Below are positions 7,530-15,101 of a stretch of 40,534 nucleotides of DNA, one piece after another; position 1 is the stretch's first letter; the number at the start of each line of letters is the position of its first letter. A program made the position numbers and the translations under genes. Source of the DNA: Oscillospiraceae bacterium (GTDB taxonomy: Bacteria; Bacillota; Clostridia; Saccharofermentanales; Saccharofermentanaceae); contig CACZGS010000015.1 of the NCBI GenBank assembly GCA_902780785.1, forward strand, positions 1-40,534, written 5' to 3'. Below the pieces are notes generated by a model. It ran no database searches and was not told the DNA's origin. It saw nothing but the letters and a program-made list of their open reading frames with translations.

Positions 7530-8620
7530 TAAATCCCGAATAACTCTTTGACTGCGTCCTTCTTAACTCCGGAACCGATAACGACGATCTTGCCTGTTAC
7601 GTCCGAAGAGCCTGTTCTGACCTCGACCTCTTCAGGTACGAAGTCGAAGTGGATCCATGATCCGTCTTCTCCGGCAACGATACCCTTTGAACGGAGGATC
7701 ATGCCGTACTTTTCTGTATCATCCAATGCCTTGAGGGCATCTTCGATCTGAGATTTTGTGAACTTCTTTGATGTCTCGAATCCGATGGAATCGAAGACTT
7801 CGTCTGCATGATGATCATGATGGTGGTGATGGTGTTCATGCTCATCGTGGTCATGGTCGTGATGATGGTGCTCATGCTCGTCGTCATCGTCATCATCTTC
7901 GTCGTGATCGTGATGGTGGTGATGCTTGCACTCTTCACACTCGCAGTCCTCACCGTGCTCGTGGTGATGGTGAGCGTGCTCTAATTCGTGCTGCTCAGCT
8001 TCGAGGAGTGCTGCTGCCATGTCTGCAGCAGTAAGAGGCTCTTCGATAGCCTTGAGGATCTGAACTCCGGAGAGGTCATCCCAAGGTGTCGTGATGATCT
8101 GTGAGTGATCGTTGATCTCACGGATGAGAGCGATAGCCTGATCGAGCTTATCCTGTGCGATGTTGCCTGTACGGCTTAAGATGATCGTTCCTGCGTACTT
8201 GATCTGGTTCTCATAGAACTCCTTGAAGTTCTTTAAATAGATCCTGCACTTGGAAGCGTCGATAACTGTTACTGTTCCGCAGATCTCTGTTCCTTCAACG
8301 CGCTTAACGGCAGCAACTACGTCTGAGAGCTTGCCTACGCCTGAGGGTTCGATCAGGATCCTGTCAGGTGCGAACTGTTCGATTACATCCTTCAATGCAG
8401 TGCCGAAGTCACCGACAAGGCTGCAGCAGATACAACCGGAATTCATCTCGGTGATGTTGATGCCGGACTCCTTAAGGAAACCGCCGTCGATACCGATCTG
8501 ACCGAACTCGTTCTCGATGAGCACGAGCTTCTGGCCGTTGTACCCGTCAGAAATGAGCTTCTTGATCAGTGTTGTCTTGCCTGCTCCCAGAAATCCTGAG
8601 AAGATGTCTACTTTTGTCAT
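7529..8620 (-). CDS. G3E (CobW/COG0523) GTPase with a His-rich metal-binding loop
   Basis: A P-loop GTPase of the G3E family, whose members load or deliver metals such as zinc, nickel or cobalt. P-loop GFLGAGKT is at residues 9-16; the COG0523 metal motif CxCC is at 63-66 (CICC); EPSGVG follows at 91-96. The usual base-specificity motif NKxD is not conserved (SRTG). Residues 211-271 form an extraordinary metal-binding stretch with about 29 histidines, many acidic residues and a CECEEC cluster, inserted before the CobW C-terminal domain (about 275-363). GAGG lies 9 bases before the ATG. It follows the related GTPase gene by 22 bases and precedes trkA with overlap, so all are probably one operon. 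The metal served is not determinable from sequence; zinc is a reasonable guess for this subgroup. Confidence 0.92.
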   Translation of the reverse strand: MTKVDIFSGFLGAGKTTLIKKLISDGYNGQKLVLIENEFGQIGIDGGFLKESGINITEMNSGCICCSLVGDFGTALKDVIEQFAPDRILIEPSGVGKLSDVVAAVKRVEGTEICGTVTVIDASKCRIYLKNFKEFYENQIKYAGTIILSRTGNIAQDKLDQAIALIREINDHSQIITTPWDDLSGVQILKAIEEPLTAADMAAALLEAEQHELEHAHHHHEHGEDCECEECKHHHHHDHDEDDDDDDEHEHHHHDHDHDEHEHHHHHHDHHADEVFDSIGFETSKKFTKSQIEDALKALDDTEKYGMILRSKGIVAGEDGSWIHFDFVPEEVEVRTGSSDVTGKIVVIGSGVKKDAVKELFGI

Positions 8621-8642
8621 TAAAAATGCCTCTTTTCTATCG

Positions 8643-9593
8643 TCAATTGAAATAAATAACTTCGTTGTCGGGCTTGCTCGTTACCGCGTAATCCTCAACG
8701 GTAAGGCAAGGCACGTTGATCTTGCCGCCCTGTCCGTCATCGTCCTCGAAATATCTTACCTGGCCCGTTACCTTAAGCCACTGGCCGGCAGGGAAATTGG
8801 ACTTGAATTCGTAGAAGCAGAGAACGCCCATCATCTGGATGTCTGCGGCGCAGCATGTATATGCCTGTCTCTGAAGCACGAAAGCCCTTCCCTGGAACTC
8901 ACGTAAAATGACGGCCTGGCCGATAAGGCTGATCCTCTTGCCGTTGTAACGGTTCATGTTGTCCATGGCATCCGTGTAGAACAGACCGAAGTCTTCTGCC
9001 GCGATATTGCACGGATTCTGGCTGAGGTCAAAGGGAAGGTGGTCTTCGATCCTGATGATCTTGTTATCCTCACCAAGGAAGTTGATGCTCATGCCGGGGT
9101 TAACGGCCTTGACTGAGCCTCTGAGCTTAGGAAGATTGTCGTTCTCTTCGTCAACCCTGTTGAATATGACTGTGTCGCCGTATCTGAAGTAGTCGGCGAA
9201 CAGTGTCTGCATGTTCTTGAAATAATTGCCGTATGTGGAAGCGTCGATGACTACGACAGCTGCTGCCAATGCCCAGCGCTCCGGTACGTCGACCTTTTCG
9301 AAAAATTCGGCAGGGGATACCGAGCCGTTCCATTCGATGAATACGACACCCGGTTTGTACTTCTTCTCGATATCGAAAGTCATGTTCTTGTCGACATCGT
9401 CAGTATCGCAGTTGATGACCACAGGGTCAGCGCCCTCGTAGTTCTCCTGCTTATATTCCTCTTCACCTTCTTCGGTGTTGATAACAACGACCTTGCGGTT
9501 TTTGAAGTTCTCGCCGCCGATCCAGGAACAGATAACGGAAGTCTTACCGCTGTCCAGGAATCCGGTGAAAAAATATACAAGACAATCATCCAT
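8643..9593 (-). CDS. G3E-type GTPase fused to a YcgQ/DUF1980-like domain
   Basis: A 316-residue two-domain protein. Residues 1 to about 195 are a diverged G3E GTPase: P-loop GFLDSGKT (11-18), EWNG at 87-90 where relatives have EPSG, a VVVIDAST strand, and NRVD at 145-148 in the NKxD position. The CxCC metal motif of COG0523 proteins is absent (NCDTDD at 61-66). Residues about 212-316 resemble the C-terminal domain of YcgQ (DUF1980, TIGR03943): a GKRISLIGQA strand, a Q-R-x5-CCAAD motif at 242-251, a WLKVTGQV strand and a final acidic, Pro-containing segment ending VIYFN. YcgQ pairs with the permease YcgR, which is not in this window. It is the first gene of the trk operon; GAGGTG precedes the ATG. 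The second-domain call rests on remembered motif similarity. Confidence 0.8.
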   Translation of the reverse strand: MDDCLVYFFTGFLDSGKTSVICSWIGGENFKNRKVVVINTEEGEEEYKQENYEGADPVVINCDTDDVDKNMTFDIEKKYKPGVVFIEWNGSVSPAEFFEKVDVPERWALAAAVVVIDASTYGNYFKNMQTLFADYFRYGDTVIFNRVDEENDNLPKLRGSVKAVNPGMSINFLGEDNKIIRIEDHLPFDLSQNPCNIAAEDFGLFYTDAMDNMNRYNGKRISLIGQAVILREFQGRAFVLQRQAYTCCAADIQMMGVLCFYEFKSNFPAGQWLKVTGQVRYFEDDDGQGGKINVPCLTVEDYAVTSKPDNEVIYFN

Positions 9594-9611
9594 AAATAAT
9601 GCACCTCTTTT

Positions 9612-9629
9612 GACAGATAATATTTTGTC
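9612..9629 (-). promoter_or_regulatory. Short dyad upstream of the G3E-trk operon
   Basis: GACAGATAATATTTTGTC has a perfect outer GACA/TGTC and a partly symmetric AT-rich core, about 19 bases before the first GTPase gene. Its AT-rich dyad shape recalls Fur/Zur-family operators but does not match a known consensus well, so this is only a candidate. Confidence 0.25.
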
Positions 9630-9703
9630 CCTGAATTGTTATTATTTCAAGCAAGAAAAAGTATAAAATCAATTATCGGTAAATTTGAAATTTTGGAGTT
9701 TTA

Positions 9704-10705
9704 ATGAAATCGGTCAAGATCGGCAACATAAATATAGAGAACCCGGTATGTCTCTCGCCCATGGCGGGCTTTTCGAGCCTGCCGTTCAGGATCATATGTA
9801 ATGAGATGGGCGCGGCCTACAGCCCGACCGAGCTCGTAAGCGCCAGGTCGATCCGTTATAACGGCATAGACAAGAGCCTCCGCTACATGAGGATCGCGCC
9901 TTCCGAGGAGGGCATCACGGCGATCCAGCTCTTCGGAAGCGAGCCGGAAGACTTCGAAGCCGCAATAGAGACCATAATGTCGACACCTGTCCTTCAGGAA
10001 GTCTCAATTATCGACATAAACATGGGCTGTCCGGTCCCCAAAGTCGTCAAGACAGGGTCTGGAAGTGCCCTGATGGAAGACCCCAAAAGGGCTGCCGCGA
10101 TCGTCTCGGCATGCAAGAAAAAAATAGCTGAGCTTTGCCTCAATGTTCCCGTGACTGTTAAAACCAGAATCGGATACAATTCCGAAGACAAGGGGAAACC
10201 GGAATTTGCGAAGGCCCTGGCAGACGCAGGATGTGATATGATCTGTGTTCACGGAAGGACAAGGATCCAGATGTATCACGGCGAGAGCTCAAATGAGGCA
10301 ATTGCCGTAATGCGTGAAGCCGTAAGGGGCTATGACATTCCGTTCTTTGCGAACGGTGACATAACGGACGTTGAGTCCGCCCGAAAGATCATGGAAGATA
10401 CCGGATGTGACGGTATCATGATCGGCAGGGCAGCAAGAGGAAACCCCTGGATCTTTGAGCAGGTTACGGCCGGGCTGTCGGGAAAAGAGATCCCTGACAT
10501 GCCTTCTGTCGAAGACCGCAAGCTCATGCTGATCCGCGAACTCGAAGGAAGACTCAAGTATCTTCCCGAAGACGTGGCGGTCAGGGAATTTAGAAGCGTG
10601 ATGCCTTTTTACATCAAGGGGCTTCCGGGATCTGCACAGATCAAGGTAAAGCTCTGCAGCTGCAACAAGGCGGACGAAGTAAAGGAGATATTGGGAATTG
10701 ACTAA
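9704..10705 (+). CDS. dusB: tRNA-dihydrouridine synthase (DusB-like)
   Basis: An FMN- and NADPH-dependent enzyme that reduces specific uridines in the tRNA D-loop to dihydrouridine. The FMN-binding TIM barrel begins SPMAGFSSLPFR (residues 18-29), the catalytic cysteine is C109 in INMGCPVPKV, and further flavin-contact motifs VHGRTRIQMYHG, FFANGDI and GIMIGRAARGNPW follow in the expected order. At 333 residues the length is typical. TTTGGAG sits 7-8 bases before the ATG. The downstream membrane protein gene overlaps its last eight bases. The Dus family is certain; the B subtype is the usual one in Bacillota and is less certain. Confidence 0.95.
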   Translation: MKSVKIGNINIENPVCLSPMAGFSSLPFRIICNEMGAAYSPTELVSARSIRYNGIDKSLRYMRIAPSEEGITAIQLFGSEPEDFEAAIETIMSTPVLQEVSIIDINMGCPVPKVVKTGSGSALMEDPKRAAAIVSACKKKIAELCLNVPVTVKTRIGYNSEDKGKPEFAKALADAGCDMICVHGRTRIQMYHGESSNEAIAVMREAVRGYDIPFFANGDITDVESARKIMEDTGCDGIMIGRAARGNPWIFEQVTAGLSGKEIPDMPSVEDRKLMLIRELEGRLKYLPEDVAVREFRSVMPFYIKGLPGSAQIKVKLCSCNKADEVKEILGID

Positions 10706-11330
10706 TATTGTAGTCACTGTGATAGCTGTTCTGGCCGGAACACTCATGTGTTTTGAAGGCTACAAGCTGTTCAGATTAAGCCTCGGCATTGCCGGAGGAG
10801 TGGCAGGATTTATCCTCGGAAGACTCCTTATCAGCATGACGAACAATATGGGAATGTCCTGGAATATGGTCGGCAAAACGGTCGTTCTTCTCATCTTTAC
10901 GCTCGGCCTTGCGATCCTCGCCTTCACGCTCTACATGAAGGCCCTGATCACCATAACGACGATCGTCTGCGCCTTCTGGTTCTACGACGATTTCAGCTTC
11001 CTGTTCGCGAAGATACAGAACACGGGTTTGAGGTTCCTTGTAACCTATGGTGTCGGTCTGGTAGTCGGTGCCATTATCGGTATAATCGTCTACTATGCCC
11101 AGAAATGGACGATCAGTCTTTTCACTTCTTATGTCGGCGCAAAGGTAATATCCGCGGTGCTCGCGCCCGTTATATGGTCTGCCGTGTCATCAGGAGAATA
11201 CACCGGGATCTTAGAGCAGAGAGTACTTGGTGAAGACATTGCGATGAGCTATACGTTGATAAGAGTGCTGGTACTTGTGGCATTTTGCGCAGCCGGTTTT
11301 GCAATTCAACTGAAAACATCAAGAAAATGA
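10698..11330 (+). CDS. TMEM198/DUF4203-like multi-pass membrane protein
   Basis: A 210-residue membrane protein with about six to seven hydrophobic segments, including a glycine-rich pair (GIAGGVAGFILGRLL and GVGLVVGAIIGIIVYYAQKW) that resembles the TMEM198 (DUF4203) fold. Function unknown. The start is a TTG at 10698, with AAAGGAG ending about 10 bases upstream; the first in-frame ATG lies 16 codons later, inside the first helix, so the TTG is preferred. The gene overlaps the end of the dihydrouridine synthase gene by eight bases and is probably co-transcribed with it. No hairpin terminator is seen directly after it. Confidence 0.8.
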   Translation: MTNIVVTVIAVLAGTLMCFEGYKLFRLSLGIAGGVAGFILGRLLISMTNNMGMSWNMVGKTVVLLIFTLGLAILAFTLYMKALITITTIVCAFWFYDDFSFLFAKIQNTGLRFLVTYGVGLVVGAIIGIIVYYAQKWTISLFTSYVGAKVISAVLAPVIWSAVSSGEYTGILEQRVLGEDIAMSYTLIRVLVLVAFCAAGFAIQLKTSRK

Positions 11331-11343
11331 TATAAAAAATGAT

Positions 11344-11372
11344 TTGACCAAAGACACTCCGCTTGTTAAAAT
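11344..11372 (+). promoter_or_regulatory. Sigma-A-type promoter pointing into non-coding DNA
   Basis: TTGACC (11344-11349), a 17-base spacer and TAAAAT (11367-11372) give a near-consensus housekeeping promoter. It begins 14 bases after the preceding stop codon. The next plus-strand gene starts 1.5 kb away, beyond an oppositely oriented gene, so the likely product is a non-coding RNA. Confidence 0.6.
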
Positions 11373-11378
11373 TTGGCT

Positions 11379-11504
11379 GGATACATATTTACGAATCTGT
11401 GTCCGAATAATTAATTACGACAATTTTCTTAATCTATCCCTTATTCCATGTCGAGGGCTTTCCGATTTAACGGGAAGCCCTCGGCGTGTTATAGGGAATT
11501 TTTT
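11379..11504 (+). ncRNA. Candidate structured small RNA
   Basis: The start predicted from the adjacent promoter (about 11379) coincides with the first base of a hairpin, GGATACA (11379-11385) with TGTGTCC (11398-11404), seven pairs with one G-U. An unpaired AU-rich stretch follows, then a 17-bp uninterrupted hairpin with arms 11447-11463 and 11472-11488 (core CGAGGGCTT with AAGCCCTCG, a few G-U pairs) and an 8-base loop. A run of six T at 11499-11504 lies ten bases after the stem and may mark the 3' end. No credible coding frame with a ribosome binding site is present. No known RNA family was recognised. Confidence 0.5.
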
Positions 11505-11549
11505 GATGGGTTTGGTTTTCGAAAGGTCCGATACCTGCTCTCGAAAAAT

Positions 11550-11650
11550 CACTGCAAAATACATGCTATGCAGTGTAATTTGCAGTGAGTCTTTGAGTTA
11601 ACCATCTGTTTTTCACGATTTTTGTCACGCACTGCGTGTATTTTGCAGTG
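11550..11650. repeat. Cluster of inverted TGCAGTG repeats
   Basis: CACTGCAAAATAC (11550-11562) and its exact reverse complement GTATTTTGCAGTG (11638-11650) flank a 75-base centre. A near copy, GTAATTTGCAGTG, is at 11575-11587 and another TGCAGTG at 11569-11575. A small palindrome CACGCA-C-TGCGTG lies at 11627-11639. With the small-RNA candidate (11379-11504) and a minus-strand terminator (11720-11762), this covers the 458-base gap 11331-11788, in which I see no gene. Confidence 0.6.
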
Positions 11651-11719
11651 GATTTTGAGGGTGGCTGCCCCTCTTGTTCGGCAACGTCGCGAACTCCGGG
11701 AAAATTCCGGAAAAGAAAA

Positions 11720-11762
11720 ATTCCAGAAACAGTTCCGACCGGAGCGGACTTTTTTCTGGAAT
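11720..11762 (-). terminator. Intrinsic terminator of the D-2-hydroxyacid dehydrogenase gene
   Basis: Read on the minus strand, ATTCCAGAAA and TTTCTGGAAT form a perfect 10-bp stem (arms 11753-11762 and 11720-11729) followed immediately by TTTTTC. It begins 26 bases after the dehydrogenase stop codon. The enclosed loop can itself pair through short TCCG/CGGA arms. Confidence 0.7.
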
Positions 11763-11788
11763 CTTTGGAATATCGGGTTTTAGAGGCT

Positions 11789-12760
11789 TTAATTTACCTG
11801 ATTTATCGGCTTGCCGTCCAGGAACGCTCTGAGGTTCTGAGCCGCCATGTCGATCAGGCGGATCCTGGTCTCGACAGGTGTCCAGGCGATGTGGGGTGTG
11901 ATGACGCAGTTGGGAGCACCAAGCAGAGGATTATCGGCACGCATGGGTTCGACGCTTACGACGTCGCAGCCGAAGCCTCCCAAAAGTCCGCTGTCCAATG
12001 CTTTGCGGACATCTGCCTCGTTAATGACAGGACCTCTTGCAACGTTAAGGAGAATGGCTCCGGGCTTGAAAAGAGCCAGGGATTTTGCGTTGATTATCTC
12101 TCTTGTCTCATCTGTCAGAGGGCAGTGGAGGGAAACGACATCGGCATTCCTGATACCTTCTTCAAACTCCAGGCATCTGACGGTGCAGCCGTTGATATCG
12201 ACCAGGGTGCCGATCAGGGACTTCTTATGAGGCGTAGCCGTTACATACATGCCGAATGCTGATGCTATCTGCGCTACTCTCTGACCGATCTTGCCGAGGC
12301 CGATTATGTGAATTGTCTTGCCGGCGAGCTCAGTCAGGGGAGACTTGAAATAGCAGAATTGAGGGCATTTGCACCATTCGCCGTCCATTACGGAAGCCGT
12401 ATGAATACCTACGAGATTAGTGAGCTCCAGAAGGAGTGCCATGGTCATCTGGGCGGTCGCGAAAGTCGCATATTCAGGGACATTCGTGACTACGACGCCG
12501 TGCTCTCTTGCGGCCTCCAAGTCGACTACGTTGTAGCCGGTCGCGAGAACGCCGATATATTTGAGATCAGGGAGTTTCTCGAATGCTTCCCTGTCAAAGA
12601 CTGCTTTGTTCGTGATCGCCGCTTCGGCGCCCTTCATTCTCTCAATGAGCTGGTCTTTTGAAGTCGTGTCGTAGGCAACGACTTCGCCTATGTCTTCCAG
12701 AGCACCCCAGGTAATGTCGCCCGGGTTTGCGGCCGAGCCGTCAAGAATCACTATCTTCAT
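11789..12760 (-). CDS. D-isomer-specific 2-hydroxyacid dehydrogenase (glycerate dehydrogenase-like)
   Basis: A cytoplasmic NAD(P)-dependent dehydrogenase interconverting a 2-oxoacid and its D-2-hydroxyacid. The 323-residue protein has the split N-terminal catalytic domain and the nucleotide-binding domain with GLGKIG at residues 154-159. The catalytic triad is complete: R242 in ARGPVIN, E271 in VVSVEP and H290 in TPHIAW. General resemblance is to hydroxypyruvate/glycerate dehydrogenases, but substrate cannot be fixed by eye. The ATG at 12760 is chosen because GGAGGAA lies just upstream; an in-frame GTG at 12775 would overlap this site. The gene stands alone, divergent from the CbiG-like gene, and ends at a good terminator. 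Confidence 0.93.
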   Translation of the reverse strand: MKIVILDGSAANPGDITWGALEDIGEVVAYDTTSKDQLIERMKGAEAAITNKAVFDREAFEKLPDLKYIGVLATGYNVVDLEAAREHGVVVTNVPEYATFATAQMTMALLLELTNLVGIHTASVMDGEWCKCPQFCYFKSPLTELAGKTIHIIGLGKIGQRVAQIASAFGMYVTATPHKKSLIGTLVDINGCTVRCLEFEEGIRNADVVSLHCPLTDETREIINAKSLALFKPGAILLNVARGPVINEADVRKALDSGLLGGFGCDVVSVEPMRADNPLLGAPNCVITPHIAWTPVETRIRLIDMAAQNLRAFLDGKPINQVN

Positions 12761-12859
12761 GAATATTTCCTCCACACTAATTTCACTAATTGTAGCAATA
12801 AAAACACCAATAAGAGTGGTAATGTTATATCAGAAATCCTGATAAAAGGCGGACTACGT

Positions 12860-13927
12860 ATGTATATCATCTGTTACGGTAAATCTCCCAAAGCGCTGGA
12901 GACCGGAAAGAAGTTAATAGACGATATCGGAGGCAGATATGTTTCCGGCACTGAGCTCATGACCGGAAGCTTTGTCGTGTCACATGGCGAGATCAACTGC
13001 GCCGTCGTCATGATCCTGCCTTTGGAGGCAGCCATCAAGGCGATGGAGGAGACCGCATCTGACAAGACCCGCGGCCTGCCTGTGATCGCGGTATCACCCG
13101 AAGGCAGATATGCCGCCATTTTAAGACGCGGCAACAAGCCTTACGACAAGGGCTGCGATGATGTCTATGCCGCAATAGTAAAGGCACTCGGTTCGTTCTG
13201 CTTTTCGAGCTTTGAAGGCAAGGCGGGGATCACGAGCGACCTGACAAATCTCGTTGCAAGATACGATATGACCGTTAACGATGAAGAGGTCTTTAACAGG
13301 ATAAATGCGAAGATCAGGGCGGGCGAGAAGGTCGACATCTATACGGATCTGCCGATCGTTTTTGAAGACCCGGTCATCGATCCGATGACATATACGCTCC
13401 ACACATATCCCTACGATCTTAGGGAGGATTTCATCAAGCAGTACAAGGCTGCAAAGCGGGGCATTTCCGAGTCTGCGGTCTTTATAACATGCACATATCT
13501 GGGTGATGAAGAGGATAAGAACAATCTGATTCTTGTTCCGAAGATCTTGAGTCTCGGCCTGGAGATCAAGACCAAGACCGATCCCGGTTATTGCCGTCCG
13601 GCTATTAAGAAGTCGCTCATTAACCATCTGCTGAACCCTCTGGCAGTAGCTAAGATCGCTGCCGCATATTCCGCAAGAGAGAGCGAGATCGTGACAGGCA
13701 TTGCCGAAGAGTTGGGGTCGGAGGTCGTATCCTTTGAGTCCGAGAAGATCTCGAAAACGAAGATCCCCATGGAGATGACCTTTTCGCCGGAGAAGAAGAA
13801 CGACCAGGCAACCGCTCTGGCACTCCTCGGAAGCCAGGAAGGCACCATCCTCATCAGAAGATCGTCTTCGGCACAGGGCCTGGTCTTCTCAGTGGCAGTC
13901 AGCAGGAGCAGCATCATTTTGCCTTAA
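12860..13927 (+). CDS. Divergent CbiG-like protein (cobalt-precorrin-5A hydrolase family)
   Basis: CbiG opens the lactone ring of cobalt-precorrin-5A in anaerobic cobalamin synthesis. This 355-residue protein has the CbiG plan: an N-terminal part with VVMILPLEAAIKAM and a PVIAVSPEGRYAAILRRG segment, a central part (INAKIRAGEKVDIYTDLP), and a C-terminal domain with AVAKIAAAYSARESEIVTGIAEELG followed by VVSFESEKISK. However, the family's hallmark S-G-H-x-G-G-A-N after the N-terminal strand is replaced by RRGNKPYD, and the C-terminal G-x-G-C-[KR] start is SLGLEIKT. No other cobalamin gene is nearby. It may be a decayed or repurposed CbiG. AAGGCGG precedes the ATG. The family call is moderate; enzyme activity is doubtful. 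Confidence 0.65.
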   Translation: MYIICYGKSPKALETGKKLIDDIGGRYVSGTELMTGSFVVSHGEINCAVVMILPLEAAIKAMEETASDKTRGLPVIAVSPEGRYAAILRRGNKPYDKGCDDVYAAIVKALGSFCFSSFEGKAGITSDLTNLVARYDMTVNDEEVFNRINAKIRAGEKVDIYTDLPIVFEDPVIDPMTYTLHTYPYDLREDFIKQYKAAKRGISESAVFITCTYLGDEEDKNNLILVPKILSLGLEIKTKTDPGYCRPAIKKSLINHLLNPLAVAKIAAAYSARESEIVTGIAEELGSEVVSFESEKISKTKIPMEMTFSPEKKNDQATALALLGSQEGTILIRRSSSAQGLVFSVAVSRSSIILP

Positions 13928-13949
13928 TAAGAGCAAAATACGATATAAT
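13919..13949 (+). promoter_or_regulatory. Candidate promoter for the lipoprotein gene
   Basis: TTGCCT (13919-13924) and a perfect TATAAT (13944-13949) are separated by 19 bases, slightly longer than ideal. The -35 overlaps the end of the CbiG-like gene. Transcription would start near 13956, giving a leader of about 78 bases before the ATG at 14034. Confidence 0.5.
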
Positions 13950-14033
13950 GGATATATGAGGTCTTCACCGCGCGGAAACGATATTAACCAATCAACCATA
14001 TAAGATCTGAATAAGGTTTGGAGGTAAGAAAAA

Positions 14034-15065
14034 ATGATGAGAATCGAAGGAAATAAGCTCGTTGCTCTGTTGCTCTCAGCAGGCATGGCAACAACATTCC
14101 TTGCTGCCTGCTCGATCAATACCGACAAATTGGGCGAGGGAATATCCGATCTCGGCAATGCTTTTGTAACCGAAGTTGAGACGGAAGCAACCACAGAAGC
14201 ACCGAAGGAAACAACGGTCGAGGTTACCGAGACCACAGTAACAGAGGAGACCACGGAGGTAATTCCTACTGTTTCCGCTACGCCTTCTCCGACACCGCTC
14301 CCGCAGCGTGTTGATTTCTCGAACTACACGGATATCGCTCTTAACGATACATTCACGGTATCAAGCGAAGAGTTCTCAGAGAGCTCCTATGCAGAAGGAA
14401 CCGAGATCCTTCTTGCCAAGTTCGAAGGAAACAGATTTGTCGTAACAAAGGCTGCAAATGAGAACGTAATGAAGTCTATCAACCTGATCGTTGACGGCTT
14501 CTACAAAGAGGCTGCCGGCGCTTACAGCAGGGTATATTCCAAGGCTCAGGCAGAGTACGACCTCAAGGGTTCCATCGAAGCTCCTTTCAACGTTATCGTT
14601 GACTTCCAGTACACGACAAACGGCCGCGCACTTTCTGTCCTCATGGTCTATGAGGTATCCGGCGGCGAGGCTGAGAAGAATACGGTCATTGACTTTGCAA
14701 GCTTTGACATGATCTCCGGCCAGTACATCACTTTCAATTCCGTATGCAAGGATCCTAAGGGCCTTGAGAGTGCTTTGAGAGCAGGTCTTGCAAACTCTCT
14801 TAAGATCCAGCCCAAGCCTGCGGAGACTGAGATCGTAGGTGACTCACAGGAGACAACGGCAACAACAGCTGCTGTCAAAACACCTGAAGCAGACGAATTC
14901 GACGCTATCTATCTCGCGCCCGGCCCTGCAACTGCAGACGCTGCAAAGAACTCATTTGCAACACTCTACGGCGTAGCAGGCGATAAGGTCTACAGCGCAG
15001 TCATCGACATGAACGCTTATGCGGGCTTCCTTAACCGTTACGGAGCATCACTCTATACCGCATAA
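14034..15065 (+). CDS. Secreted lipoprotein with a Thr/Glu-rich linker, DUF3298-like domain
   Basis: A 343-residue lipoprotein anchored outside the cell membrane. The signal peptide ends in the lipobox LAAC with C26 as the lipidated residue. Residues about 48-90 form a Thr/Glu/Pro linker (ATTEAPKETTVEVTETT, then SATPSPTPLP), typical of a spacer through the cell wall. The remainder is a globular domain whose segments (FNVIVDFQYTTNGRALSVLMVYEVSGGEAEKN is in this part, then SFDMISGQYITF) recall the DUF3298/RsiV-type fold, but this is a weak resemblance. GGAGG lies 8-9 bases before the ATG; a second ATG follows immediately. It precedes a solute-binding lipoprotein on the same strand, separated by a dyad and a likely promoter. 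Specific role unknown. Confidence 0.8.
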   Translation: MMRIEGNKLVALLLSAGMATTFLAACSINTDKLGEGISDLGNAFVTEVETEATTEAPKETTVEVTETTVTEETTEVIPTVSATPSPTPLPQRVDFSNYTDIALNDTFTVSSEEFSESSYAEGTEILLAKFEGNRFVVTKAANENVMKSINLIVDGFYKEAAGAYSRVYSKAQAEYDLKGSIEAPFNVIVDFQYTTNGRALSVLMVYEVSGGEAEKNTVIDFASFDMISGQYITFNSVCKDPKGLESALRAGLANSLKIQPKPAETEIVGDSQETTATTAAVKTPEADEFDAIYLAPGPATADAAKNSFATLYGVAGDKVYSAVIDMNAYAGFLNRYGASLYTA

Positions 15066-15101
15066 ACGGACAGCGTAAAACAGAATAAAACCATTGAACA
15101 T

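Noticed and set aside
7770..8010. Simple-sequence repeat or CRISPR-like region
   Set aside because: The repetitive CATGATG-type sequence is the coding DNA of the His/Asp-rich loop of a G3E GTPase.
11344..11601. Plus-strand open frame of 85 residues in the non-coding gap
   Set aside because: Its TTG start is the -35 hexamer of a promoter, there is no ribosome binding site, and the frame crosses the 17-bp hairpin.
11636..12262. Plus-strand open frame of 208 residues
   Set aside because: Antisense to the 2-hydroxyacid dehydrogenase, whose catalytic motifs are complete; no family resemblance in the antisense frame.
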